Below the pieces are notes generated by a model that saw only the letters and a list, made by a program, of their open reading frames with translations, was not told the origin of the DNA and ran no database searches. 64,000 nucleotides of DNA from Deltaproteobacteria bacterium (GTDB lineage: Bacteria; Myxococcota_A; UBA9042; DTJE01), in assembly GCA_029555025.1 (NCBI GenBank), contig JAKPTZ010000095.1:1-64000 (forward strand), in the 5' to 3' direction. A program made the translations under genes and the position numbers. This document shows, in pieces, positions 24,649 to 32,155 of the stretch (position 1 is its first letter; the number at the start of each line of letters is the position of its first letter).

Positions 24649-26558
24649 ATTTCAATCCTTACGGACGCGAAGGCCGAAAAACCCGGCAGCGGCTGCTGCA
24701 CGAAATCGATCGAATCCTTCTTGTCGGTGACATTGAGAAAATCAACGGCAATTACCACGAACGGCCGTGGCCGTATCTCCAGCCCCAGATCCAGCCTGAA
24801 GCGATCCTCCTCACGAACCGACTGGTACGTGTCCAGGAAGAAGCCGGACTGCCACGAAGGTGCCAGGAACAACCTGAACGGCCCCTTCCTGAATCCGGCA
24901 AGTCCCGAAAACACGTGTTCCGGACGGGCCGGCATCCGGGCACCGGTCGATTCGAGCCTGGAATAAAGCCAGGTGTAGTTGGCCGAAAGTTCAAGCCACT
25001 TCCATTCGACCCGGGCCGACGTCTCGACGCCGCGGAGCGTGGCGGATCCGGAATTTGCCGCCCTTATCACGAAGGCCGATTCCGGGGCGAACATGATCAT
25101 GTTGAATCCGTGGTTTTCGAAATATGACGCCTTGAAATTCCACCATTTGTCCCGGCCGACCTCGATTCCGATGTCCCATGTTATCGAGTCCTCCGGCTCA
25201 AGCTCCGGATTGCCCCGAACATATCCGGTGTCGAAGTACAGCTCTTCCAGCGTTGGAAGGCGGCACGACCGGCCGACATTCGCCGACAGCCGGACCAGCC
25301 TGTGCGGCTCATACCAGGCCCCAAGCCCCGGAACGGCAAGGAAACCTGCGCCGCCGGCGTACTCAAGCCTGACATCGACGCCGACACCCCAGTTGTCCGA
25401 AGGTGCCCCGCCCTGCAGACCCGCAACGGCGGCCACGTTCCCCCGCCCGGGCCGGTAATCCGCCTGACCTACCCTGCGAACCTGCCCGGAAACCCACCCC
25501 CCCTCGAGTCCGAGTCTTATCGCAAGCCTTGGGATCGGGGCTGAAAGCGTGAAGGCGGACGCGCCGAAACCGTTCGACATCAAGGCGGTGTCAACCGGGG
25601 GGCCGAACTGCGGCGCTTCGTCGGAATATTCGAAGATCAGGCTTCGAAACCAAATGCTCGCGTTCGATGATCCGCGAACACCGAACATCCGCGGGCCACG
25701 CCAAGAAAGGCCGGCAATCGCCCTGGTATCGACCTGTCCCGCCGTCTCCGACGGAAACTGTTCCAGGCCGGCGATCTGCCTGTGAGCCCTGAAGAACTCC
25801 ACCACGGCATCCAGGCGGTGGCCGGGGGCCGGCTCCGACTCGACCTTCGCCATTGCCTCGACGGCCGTTGACGCGTTGTGCGTCCTTTCACGCAGCCGGC
25901 CGTTCGAGTCGATGAACGCAAACCCGCCGCCGGAATGTGCGACGCCGGCTGAGGCCATCAAGCCGACCGGCACCCTGGATTCGAATAACCGGGCGTGCGC
26001 GGCCTTCATCCTGAACGTGCCGAATGAACCGGCCAGCACTGCCGCCCTGGTAAATCCGCTCGCGTCAAGAATCGATGGCGTCCCGACATCGACCGTTCCA
26101 CCGGTCGAATCGCTTCCACGAAGGGAGCCCTGGCCGCCACGGGTGGTGGATATCGAGTCCAGGGTTGCCAGCGTCATCGAATTCAGATCGGCACCGCCAA
26201 GGAAGGGCGAGTTGAGCGGGATTCCGTCCAGCGATACAAGCGTTGATCTTGGATCCGAACCTCGTATGCTGATCGACACGGCTTGCCCCGGGGCCCCGCT
26301 TTCCCTTGCAAGGACGGACGGCCCGGACATCGCGGCCGCGGCAGGCCCCCTGGGGGATTCGATTGCCGATCGGTCAACCACCACATCCGATGCGGCGCTG
26401 TCACGAACAGGGACCTTGTCCGGAACCGGGTCGGCGCTGACGTCGATTTCCGGCACTTCAACCAGTTCCGGCAGGCCTTCCGCGGCATACGCATGCCCCG
26501 AAAACAACAGCATTACAGTTGGGCCGACAAGAATGATCGGATGGCGTGGCGACTTCAC
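24645..26558 (-). CDS. btuB: TonB-dependent vitamin B12 outer-membrane receptor
   Basis: A 637-residue receptor with a signal peptide (LFSGHAYA-AEG), a TonB-box-like PEIDVSAD, and a plug domain. Plug motifs include VSISIRGSDPRSTLVSLDGIPLNSP and LDSISTTRGGQGSLRGSDSTGGTVDV. A 22-strand-type barrel follows, ending in VRIEI with an aromatic-poor terminus. The track starts at 26729, inside the riboswitch. I chose GTG 26558, 27 bases after the riboswitch P1 region and behind GAGGACAGGGA, because it gives a proper signal peptide. TonB energy would come from an ExbB/ExbD/TonB set; the Tol genes at 37.8 kb are only a remote possibility. Riboswitch control indicates cobalamin uptake. Confidence 0.92.
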   Translation of the reverse strand: MKSPRHPIILVGPTVMLLFSGHAYAAEGLPELVEVPEIDVSADPVPDKVPVRDSAASDVVVDRSAIESPRGPAAAAMSGPSVLARESGAPGQAVSISIRGSDPRSTLVSLDGIPLNSPFLGGADLNSMTLATLDSISTTRGGQGSLRGSDSTGGTVDVGTPSILDASGFTRAAVLAGSFGTFRMKAAHARLFESRVPVGLMASAGVAHSGGGFAFIDSNGRLRERTHNASTAVEAMAKVESEPAPGHRLDAVVEFFRAHRQIAGLEQFPSETAGQVDTRAIAGLSWRGPRMFGVRGSSNASIWFRSLIFEYSDEAPQFGPPVDTALMSNGFGASAFTLSAPIPRLAIRLGLEGGWVSGQVRRVGQADYRPGRGNVAAVAGLQGGAPSDNWGVGVDVRLEYAGGAGFLAVPGLGAWYEPHRLVRLSANVGRSCRLPTLEELYFDTGYVRGNPELEPEDSITWDIGIEVGRDKWWNFKASYFENHGFNMIMFAPESAFVIRAANSGSATLRGVETSARVEWKWLELSANYTWLYSRLESTGARMPARPEHVFSGLAGFRKGPFRLFLAPSWQSGFFLDTYQSVREEDRFRLDLGLEIRPRPFVVIAVDFLNVTDKKDSIDFVQQPLPGFSAFASVRIEI

Positions 26559-26584
26559 TCCCTGTCCTCGAGGAGTTCGGACAA

Positions 26585-26790
26585 CGGCCTTCCGGGCAGG
26601 TCTCCTGGCTTGGGGGGTTCGGCTGGCGCCTGGAGCCCTTCCGCCTTCCCGGCAAGCAGCCAGTGGCGAATGGAAGGGCCCCGGAAATTCCTCCCCCTTC
26701 ACAGTGGCGGGACCGCGCGGGATTCGCACCCGCTTCCCTCTCCGGGACGCTCTGCGTCCACCCGGAAAGAACGGCCTGAAGGTGTCACGT
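26585..26790 (-). promoter_or_regulatory. Cobalamin (B12) riboswitch
   Basis: The minus strand has the conserved blocks in order: GGGTGCGAATCCCGCGCGGTCCCGCCACTGTGA, GCCACTGG, and the B12 box AAGCCAGGAGACCTGCC (26611-26595). Outer strands CGGCCTTCC/GGAAGGCCG-like sequences close P1. It ends about 27 bases before the btuB GTG, so B12 binding probably blocks translation initiation or transcription of the five-gene uptake operon. A TTGACG at 26807-26802 is a possible -35. Confidence 0.93.
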
Positions 26791-26831
26791 TACGGTGTTT
26801 TCGTCAAGGACGGGGGTGACGGCAGATGGGA

Positions 26832-27680
26832 TTACGGGCAGGGACAGGCCTGGTTGCAGGTCTTGGTAACGCCGTCAACGGAGGGGCAGTTGGCCAGCCA
26901 GCACTGATTCTTGTAGGTGTTTCCGTCCGAGCCGCAGACCGCCACGTTCGCAAGCGGATTTTCGGGATCGTTGTCGAATTCCTCGCACGCCGGGCACGTC
27001 ACGACACACTTGCCGAACGAACCGATGTGCTCGTCGTAGCCGGCGTCGCAGTTCTTCGCGGTCTTAAGGGCGCAGAGATCGGCGTACTCGGTCTTTCCGT
27101 CAACGCCACAGACTTCCTTGCACTGCTCGATGTCCCGGGAAAGCCTTTCGCACTCGGTCTGAAGGTTGCAGGGACAGACGTCGCAGGCGGTCATGCGCTT
27201 GATGAAATTTTCAGGCTTCCCCTGGCAGGCAATCGCGCCGGTGCAGGACGGACAATTCGCCGGATCCGGCGCGCAAAGCGAACACGCCGCGCACTGGGGG
27301 CTGGTGAAAGTCACATCGTTGACACCGCAGACCGGTTCGTTGACATTGGTGTCGCACGGACAAAAATCGATGACCTGAATATCCTCGGACGTTTCTTCCA
27401 CACCGTCCGGGACGACGTCCGGCACAATGTCATCCTCGACTTCCTTCGCATCGACCGGCGGCAGTTCCGGTTCAACGTCAAGTTCGACTTCCGGCCTGGT
27501 GTCCGGTTCAACGTCAATCCCCACATCCGGGGTGCCGTTATCCTGGATGGTGTCCGGATTGGCCACATCGTATTCGACGTCGGTGCCCTGATCGAACTGC
27601 GGCACGCCGCCGCCACCGCACGCCACCGCAAAAAGGGCTGTCACAACCACAAGAATGGAAGCAAAAGCTTTTCTGGACAT
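26832..27680 (-). CDS. Kazal-domain lipoprotein
   Basis: A 282-residue lipoprotein (LFAVAC, Cys21) with an Asp/Glu/Val/Pro-rich linker to about residue 105. Three Kazal-type segments follow, marked by VCGVNDVTF, VCGVDGKTEYADLC and VCGSDGNTYKNQC, each with CPC or CPAC Cys upstream. Family knowledge: Kazal domains inhibit serine proteases, or act as disulfide-rich adhesive modules. The second and third domains keep the canonical C-G-x-D-G-x-T-Y/E-x-N/D-x-C framework; the first is degenerate. An inhibitor that shields the cell from outside proteases is plausible but unproven. GGAGG precedes the ATG. The B12 riboswitch begins about 40 bases beyond its stop. Confidence 0.85.
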   Translation of the reverse strand: MSRKAFASILVVVTALFAVACGGGGVPQFDQGTDVEYDVANPDTIQDNGTPDVGIDVEPDTRPEVELDVEPELPPVDAKEVEDDIVPDVVPDGVEETSEDIQVIDFCPCDTNVNEPVCGVNDVTFTSPQCAACSLCAPDPANCPSCTGAIACQGKPENFIKRMTACDVCPCNLQTECERLSRDIEQCKEVCGVDGKTEYADLCALKTAKNCDAGYDEHIGSFGKCVVTCPACEEFDNDPENPLANVAVCGSDGNTYKNQCWLANCPSVDGVTKTCNQACPCP

Positions 27681-27784
27681 TCAATCCTCCGGAAACGCTT
27701 GAAAGATAACCGAGAACACCCCCGGGACTGTCCGGACCGAACCTATCTGGATAATCCACGCAACAGTTTATTGTAATAACGGTT

Positions 27785-28741
27785 TCAGGGCAAGAAGACT
27801 CGAACGGTCGTCTGAAGATAAAATCCGTGCTTATCGAGGACATCGTGCGCGTAACCGACGTCAACAGCGACGGCCTTCGAAACGTAGCCGACACCAAGCG
27901 AAAGCCGGACCTCGTCCTTGAATTTGTCGTCGTCCGGAACGAAATGACCGACCCGATCCCAGGCAACGCCGCCCCGCAGGGAAACCACGTTCTTGATCAT
28001 GAATTCCATTCCGGCCAGCAGGCTTGGCGTCGTATCCGAGCCTCCCCTGCCATCGGTGTCCGTGGTGAAATCCACGTCGCAGTCGATGCCCATGTTGAAA
28101 ATCGAATAGGAAAAGCCAACGCCGACCGCCAGCTTCCTGGGTGCAAGGTTCCAGTACTGACGAGGCTTGTCGAGCTCGACCTGCGCGAGGTTCTTCTTGG
28201 GCTGGGCCGCGTCCTGAACCAGGTTCTTCCCGGTAATGCCGATCGAAAAGACCTTCATTATTCCAAGAAGGGCGCCGATGTCGGTATCCACGTACCAGGT
28301 CGATTTGCTGCGATCCGAACTGAGGTTCATGATTCGCATCCCGACCCCGAACCCGATGAACACTTTGTCCGTGGCATACTTGGTTCCCAGAGCGACCCTT
28401 ATGTCGTGCGTCATCGTGTCGCCGGCCTTGTCCGCATAACCGAAGGTGTACGCCAGCCCGCCGGTAAGCCACTTGTTGGTCTGCGAATCCACGAATGAAG
28501 CCGAAGCCTGGTGCCACTGGTTGATGTTCGCGTATCCGTACCCGATGTTGACCGAATACTGCGTCACCTGGCCGATGGCCCCGGGATTGACGAACAGTCC
28601 GTCCGTCCCCATCCCGATCGCGGTCACCGCGTCCCCCATTGCAAGCGAACGGGCCGACGGGCTGTCCGTCCTGCAAAGGGCCGCGGCCGGCGCAAGAACA
28701 AGTGAAATGAACACGGCCGCAAAAATTGTCGTCTTCTTCAT
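27785..28741 (-). CDS. Outer-membrane beta-barrel protein (PorV/PorQ or UPF0164-like)
   Basis: A 318-residue protein with a signal peptide (MKKTTIFAAVF...AALC) and then SPSARSLAMGDAVTAIGMGTDGLFVNPGAIG. That block is typical of the FadL-fold PorV/UPF0164 group. Alternating amphipathic strands follow to a C-terminal strand ending TVRVFLP. The track starts 27 residues upstream; I chose ATG 28741 because it opens the signal peptide and the upstream part overlaps the promoter. The substrate or partner is unknown. It is divergent from the polyprenol-phosphate sugar transferase gene. Confidence 0.8.
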   Translation of the reverse strand: MKKTTIFAAVFISLVLAPAAALCRTDSPSARSLAMGDAVTAIGMGTDGLFVNPGAIGQVTQYSVNIGYGYANINQWHQASASFVDSQTNKWLTGGLAYTFGYADKAGDTMTHDIRVALGTKYATDKVFIGFGVGMRIMNLSSDRSKSTWYVDTDIGALLGIMKVFSIGITGKNLVQDAAQPKKNLAQVELDKPRQYWNLAPRKLAVGVGFSYSIFNMGIDCDVDFTTDTDGRGGSDTTPSLLAGMEFMIKNVVSLRGGVAWDRVGHFVPDDDKFKDEVRLSLGVGYVSKAVAVDVGYAHDVLDKHGFYLQTTVRVFLP

Positions 28742-28793
28742 TGGAACCGCCACAGACAGAAGGCTTCCGCGAAAGTCGCGCACGGACGCACTA

Positions 28794-28822
28794 ACGGTAT
28801 TGATGCGTGCCGAAACTGTCAA
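28794..28822 (-). promoter_or_regulatory. Promoter for the outer-membrane barrel gene
   Basis: TTGACA (28822-28817) and TACCGT (28799-28794) are 17 bp apart on the minus strand, about 55 bases before the chosen ATG. The -35 is perfect and the -10 is weak. Confidence 0.45.
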
Positions 28823-28900
28823 GAAATCGACGGCTGGCCCTTCACGTCGGGGCGTGATAGGCTGGACGGCACCGGCTGTTGAACCAATCGGAGGTCTGTA

Positions 28901-29620
28901 ATGTCGGAAAAGAGGATCGTGGTCGTCGTTCCCACGTACAACGAAGCCCAGAACGTCAGGAACATCGTGCCCCAGATTCTTTCGGCGCTGCCTTCGGCCG
29001 ACGTGCTCGTGGTCGATGACTCGTCACCGGACGGCACGGGACAGATCGTCGCTGAGATGTCGGCATCGGAACCGCGCCTGAAGCTCCTGACCCGCAAGGG
29101 AAAGGAAGGGCTTGGAAAGGCTTACGTAGCCGGCTTCAAACACTGCCTGGACCTTGGATACGACATCATCTTCCAGATGGACTGCGACTTCTCGCACCAG
29201 CCGTCCCACCTGAAGGATTTCATGGCGAAGATCGCTGATTACGACCTGGTGCTCGGCTCCCGGTACATCCCGGGCGGCGCCACGACCGACTGGGGATTCC
29301 ACCGCAAGTTCCTGTCGCGCGGCGGAAATCTTTACGCAAGAACTATCCTGGGGGTTCCCGTGTCGGATCTGACCGGCGGCTTCAAGTGCTGGCGAAGGGA
29401 AGTGCTGCTGGCAATCGACCTGGACTCAATCGCCGCCGCCGGTTACGCATTCCAGATGGAGATGACGTTCCGAACCATCAAGAAGGGATTCAAGGTCGCC
29501 GAAATTCCAATCATATTCCCCGACAGAACCCAGGGGGAGTCGAAGCTTGTCGGTGGCATATTCTGGGAAAGCCTTGGAATTCCGTGGAGGATAAGGTTCG
29601 GCAAGAACCGCGCCCGCTAG
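28901..29620 (+). CDS. Polyprenol monophosphomannose synthase (DPM1-like GT2)
   Basis: A 239-residue GT2 enzyme that would transfer mannose (or another sugar) from a nucleotide sugar to polyprenyl phosphate. It shows VVPTYNEAQN at the N terminus, DDSSPDG, the metal-binding QMDCDFSHQP, GSRYIPGG, DLTGGFKCWRR and AEIPIIFPDR. It lacks C-terminal membrane helices, like the short Dpm1 form. GGAGG stands before the ATG. Its product could serve as donor for a GT39-type enzyme such as the one at 45-47 kb, but that link is inference. Its stop codon overlaps the stop of the convergent M24 peptidase gene. Confidence 0.92.
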   Translation: MSEKRIVVVVPTYNEAQNVRNIVPQILSALPSADVLVVDDSSPDGTGQIVAEMSASEPRLKLLTRKGKEGLGKAYVAGFKHCLDLGYDIIFQMDCDFSHQPSHLKDFMAKIADYDLVLGSRYIPGGATTDWGFHRKFLSRGGNLYARTILGVPVSDLTGGFKCWRREVLLAIDLDSIAAAGYAFQMEMTFRTIKKGFKVAEIPIIFPDRTQGESKLVGGIFWESLGIPWRIRFGKNRAR

Positions 29621-30792
29621 ACCAGAATCAACGATTCCTGCTCCGGTCCGGTAACCTCGACGCTTCCGTCCTTCCTGATGAACACGTCGATTTCCGACCT
29701 GACGGCCATCCTTCCGGCCAGGTAGATGCCCGGTTCGACCGAGAAGCAGATCCCCGGAACCAGCATGCGCAGGTCGCGGGTTTCAAGGTTATCGATGTTC
29801 ACGCCGTTGCCGTGCACGTTCACGCCGATGGAATGGCCGGTCCGATGGATGAAGCAATCACCCCATCCGGAGGCCTGAACCACCGAACGGCAAGCGTCAT
29901 CGACCTCGTACCCGAAACACTTCTGGTGCCTGGCGAACCTTTCGCGCACGAAGGAAACGGCGGCCTTGCGCGCATCGCGGACGGTCTCGAAAATCCTGAC
30001 GTATTCGTCGGGCGGATTGGTGCCCACGAATCCGCACCACGTGATGTCGTAAAAGATGGAACCCGGTTTCGCGAACTTGGCCCACAGGTCGATGAGGACT
30101 GTATCGCCCTCGCGAATGACCACCGTGTTTTCCGGGGTCGGTTCGAAATGCGGATCGGAAGGATGGCCGTTGACGCCGACGATTGGCACCTCGCCCATGC
30201 AATCGAGCCCTTCCTCGTCAAAGCGCCTGAGGATGAAGCGCTGGACTTCATATTCCGTGATGTCCCGGCCGGATCTGACGTGTTCGCCAATAAGGGCGAA
30301 CGCCTGATCCTTGATCGCGTGGATGATGCGCCCTGCTTCGATATGACTGCGGTAACCGTCCTCGCCGATAACCGCTTCAAAAACCTGAACCAGGTCGGCG
30401 GACGACGCGACCCTTGCCCCGGCCGCCTTCACCAGTTCGACCATGCCGGCATCGACGATGCTGATGTACGGTATCGAATCCTCGGGTGAGTACTGCATGG
30501 CGACCAGCCTTCCCGAAAGCATTCTTTCCAGTTCTTCCGACAGGTCTCGCCACGAAAGATAGGTCCGCTTCTCTCCGGGCAGCGTGTCAAGCCTTGAAGG
30601 CTCGACCTTGCTGACCAGACGAATCGGCTCGCCCGAGGACGGCACCAGATAGAACCAGCGCCGCGACGTGTACTTCTGGAAATCGAGGCCGAGTATCCTG
30701 TACGCCAGCGCGTCCCTGTTGTTGAAATCACAGAACAGCCAGCCATCGAAACCGGCCTCGCCAACCGCCTTCTGAATCGCCCTGATGTCCAT
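29617..30792 (-). CDS. M24 family Xaa-Pro aminopeptidase-like metallopeptidase
   Basis: A 391-residue creatinase/aminopeptidase P-fold protein: an N-terminal creatinase-like domain (to about residue 150) followed by a pita-bread domain. Candidate metal ligands are Asp in LIDLWAK, Asp in YDITW, His in HRTGHSIG, Glu in SVEPGIY and Glu in VRSEIDVF, so all five positions look filled. The expected role is hydrolysis of Xaa-Pro dipeptides or N-terminal Xaa-Pro bonds in the cytosol. I chose ATG 30792, which has AAGGAGATACC upstream, rather than the track start 21 residues earlier. It is the last gene of a six-gene minus-strand run. Confidence 0.88.
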   Translation of the reverse strand: MDIRAIQKAVGEAGFDGWLFCDFNNRDALAYRILGLDFQKYTSRRWFYLVPSSGEPIRLVSKVEPSRLDTLPGEKRTYLSWRDLSEELERMLSGRLVAMQYSPEDSIPYISIVDAGMVELVKAAGARVASSADLVQVFEAVIGEDGYRSHIEAGRIIHAIKDQAFALIGEHVRSGRDITEYEVQRFILRRFDEEGLDCMGEVPIVGVNGHPSDPHFEPTPENTVVIREGDTVLIDLWAKFAKPGSIFYDITWCGFVGTNPPDEYVRIFETVRDARKAAVSFVRERFARHQKCFGYEVDDACRSVVQASGWGDCFIHRTGHSIGVNVHGNGVNIDNLETRDLRMLVPGICFSVEPGIYLAGRMAVRSEIDVFIRKDGSVEVTGPEQESLILV

Positions 30793-30820
30793 TGGTATCT
30801 CCTTAACTGAAGGAAGGGCA

Positions 30821-31249
30821 TTATCGCCCCGAGTCCGCCGGCACACAAGCGGCACATTCCGGATCGACTTCCCTCACATGTCCCTGGACGGCAAGCGCCC
30901 TGACGAAAAGGGTTACGCGCGCACCCGGAAGGGGCTCGCCGGGGAAAGCGGACGCCCATTGCTCAGATATCTGTCCGACCGTTTTCCTTCCGTCAATCCG
31001 TGCCCAGACGAACGAACCGGTTCGATCCAGCCTGATATTGAAAAAAGGCTTGCGCAACCGCGGCATCAGGAACCGCCCCAGTATGGCTCCGTCGAACCTT
31101 GGAACCTGTAAGACGCAGGTTCCGTCGTCCGCGTCGATGGACTCGCGGGCCCGCTCAAACACGCGGTCACGCATGTCCGCGACGAGCCTGCCGACGCCCT
31201 CGGACTCGGCAGGGACTTCGCGGGAATCGACCTTTTCCATTGCTTCCAC
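30821..31249 (-). CDS. PqqD-like small protein
   Basis: A 142-residue protein whose middle matches the PqqD/RRE fold: FNIRLDRTGSFVWARIDGRKTVGQISEQW. PqqD-like domains bind leader peptides for radical-SAM or other RiPP modifying enzymes, but no such enzyme or precursor is visible here. The C terminus carries ECAAC. The track start (31327) overlaps the upstream gene. I prefer GTG 31249, with GGAAGG six bases before it; ATG 31240 is the alternative. It lies 25 bases after the membrane-protein gene and 28 before the M24 peptidase gene, so it is co-transcribed with them. Confidence 0.72.
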   Translation of the reverse strand: MEAMEKVDSREVPAESEGVGRLVADMRDRVFERARESIDADDGTCVLQVPRFDGAILGRFLMPRLRKPFFNIRLDRTGSFVWARIDGRKTVGQISEQWASAFPGEPLPGARVTLFVRALAVQGHVREVDPECAACVPADSGR

Positions 31250-31274
31250 TGAATACCTTCCGACGCCGAAGAGC

Positions 31275-32105
31275 TCAGTCAAGGCCGGCGACGTCCCTGA
31301 TGAACGAACGCAGACCGTCCGGATCAACGTTGAACGAATGGCGGGACAGCCCGCTGTATTCGATCCATCCCAGGCCGGGCAGCCACTTCTCGTTTTCGGC
31401 GAACCGGGGAAGACGACGGCCGTGCCAAGTCCTTGAAACCGCGATCCTTATCCTGAGACCGTAACGGAGCGGAATCAGCGAAGGCGCCGTTGAAACATGC
31501 ACCATCGTTCCTTCCAGCCAGCCGCTTGCCGAACCGCACTCGAAAACCGTTTCCGGCCTGGTGACCTCAAAACCGCATTCCTTAAGGGCTTCGATTGCGG
31601 CAAGCAGGTTTTCCCGGGGCTTGAACACGAATCGGTACCAGAACGAATCGGGCCTGGGAAGAACCACAAGACTGGATCCGAAGAAGGCAAATGCGGCGAT
31701 TGCCGAAAGGTAAAGGGAAACAAGGGGAACCGGGGCCAGGAAACTCAGATCTATTTCCTGCTCGGCAAGCATCATCACAACTATCAGCGAGCCGGTCTGA
31801 ACCGTTGCCAGAACTCCGGCGCGACCGCGGAAGTCAGGCCCATAGACCAGCATTCCGACAAGGGAAACCATCGCGAGGACGTGCGGAAGGGCAAGCCAGG
31901 CGAACCGGCCGGTAACGATGTCGATGCCCGACATCTCGACCCACGAATGACCCCAGTCGACCAGCAGGAGAAGGACGACGGCAACCTGCAGGAAAACGGC
32001 CGCATGCGACATCAGGCCGGCGGCGCGCGCGCCGTCACGGATGACCCAGATCATCCCGGCGACGCCGGCGAAAAGACATACGACTCCGCAAAGCAGTTCA
32101 AGCAC
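31275..32105 (-). CDS. Membrane protein with cytosolic C-terminal domain, unknown function
   Basis: About 276 residues. The first ~155 hold roughly five to six hydrophobic helices (CGVVCLFAGVAGMIWV, FLQVAVVLLLLVDW, VLAMVSLVGMLVYG and so on). The last ~120 form a soluble alpha/beta domain (FKPRENLLAAIEALKECGFEV...). The track runs upstream into gltA. I chose GTG 32105, just behind GGGGTG, because it opens the first helix; the start is uncertain. No family is recognised. It is placed 50 bases after the Nfn-type gene and directly before the PqqD-like gene. Confidence 0.65.
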   Translation of the reverse strand: MLELLCGVVCLFAGVAGMIWVIRDGARAAGLMSHAAVFLQVAVVLLLLVDWGHSWVEMSGIDIVTGRFAWLALPHVLAMVSLVGMLVYGPDFRGRAGVLATVQTGSLIVVMMLAEQEIDLSFLAPVPLVSLYLSAIAAFAFFGSSLVVLPRPDSFWYRFVFKPRENLLAAIEALKECGFEVTRPETVFECGSASGWLEGTMVHVSTAPSLIPLRYGLRIRIAVSRTWHGRRLPRFAENEKWLPGLGWIEYSGLSRHSFNVDPDGLRSFIRDVAGLD

Positions 32106-32155
32106 GTGGCACCCCGGCTTAAACGGCGCCTGAGACGGCCGTAAGGAAGAACGGC

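Noticed and set aside
26559-26729. N-terminal extension of the btuB ORF in the track
   Set aside because: It is a translation of the cobalamin riboswitch; the GTG at 26558 gives a proper signal peptide and follows the riboswitch.
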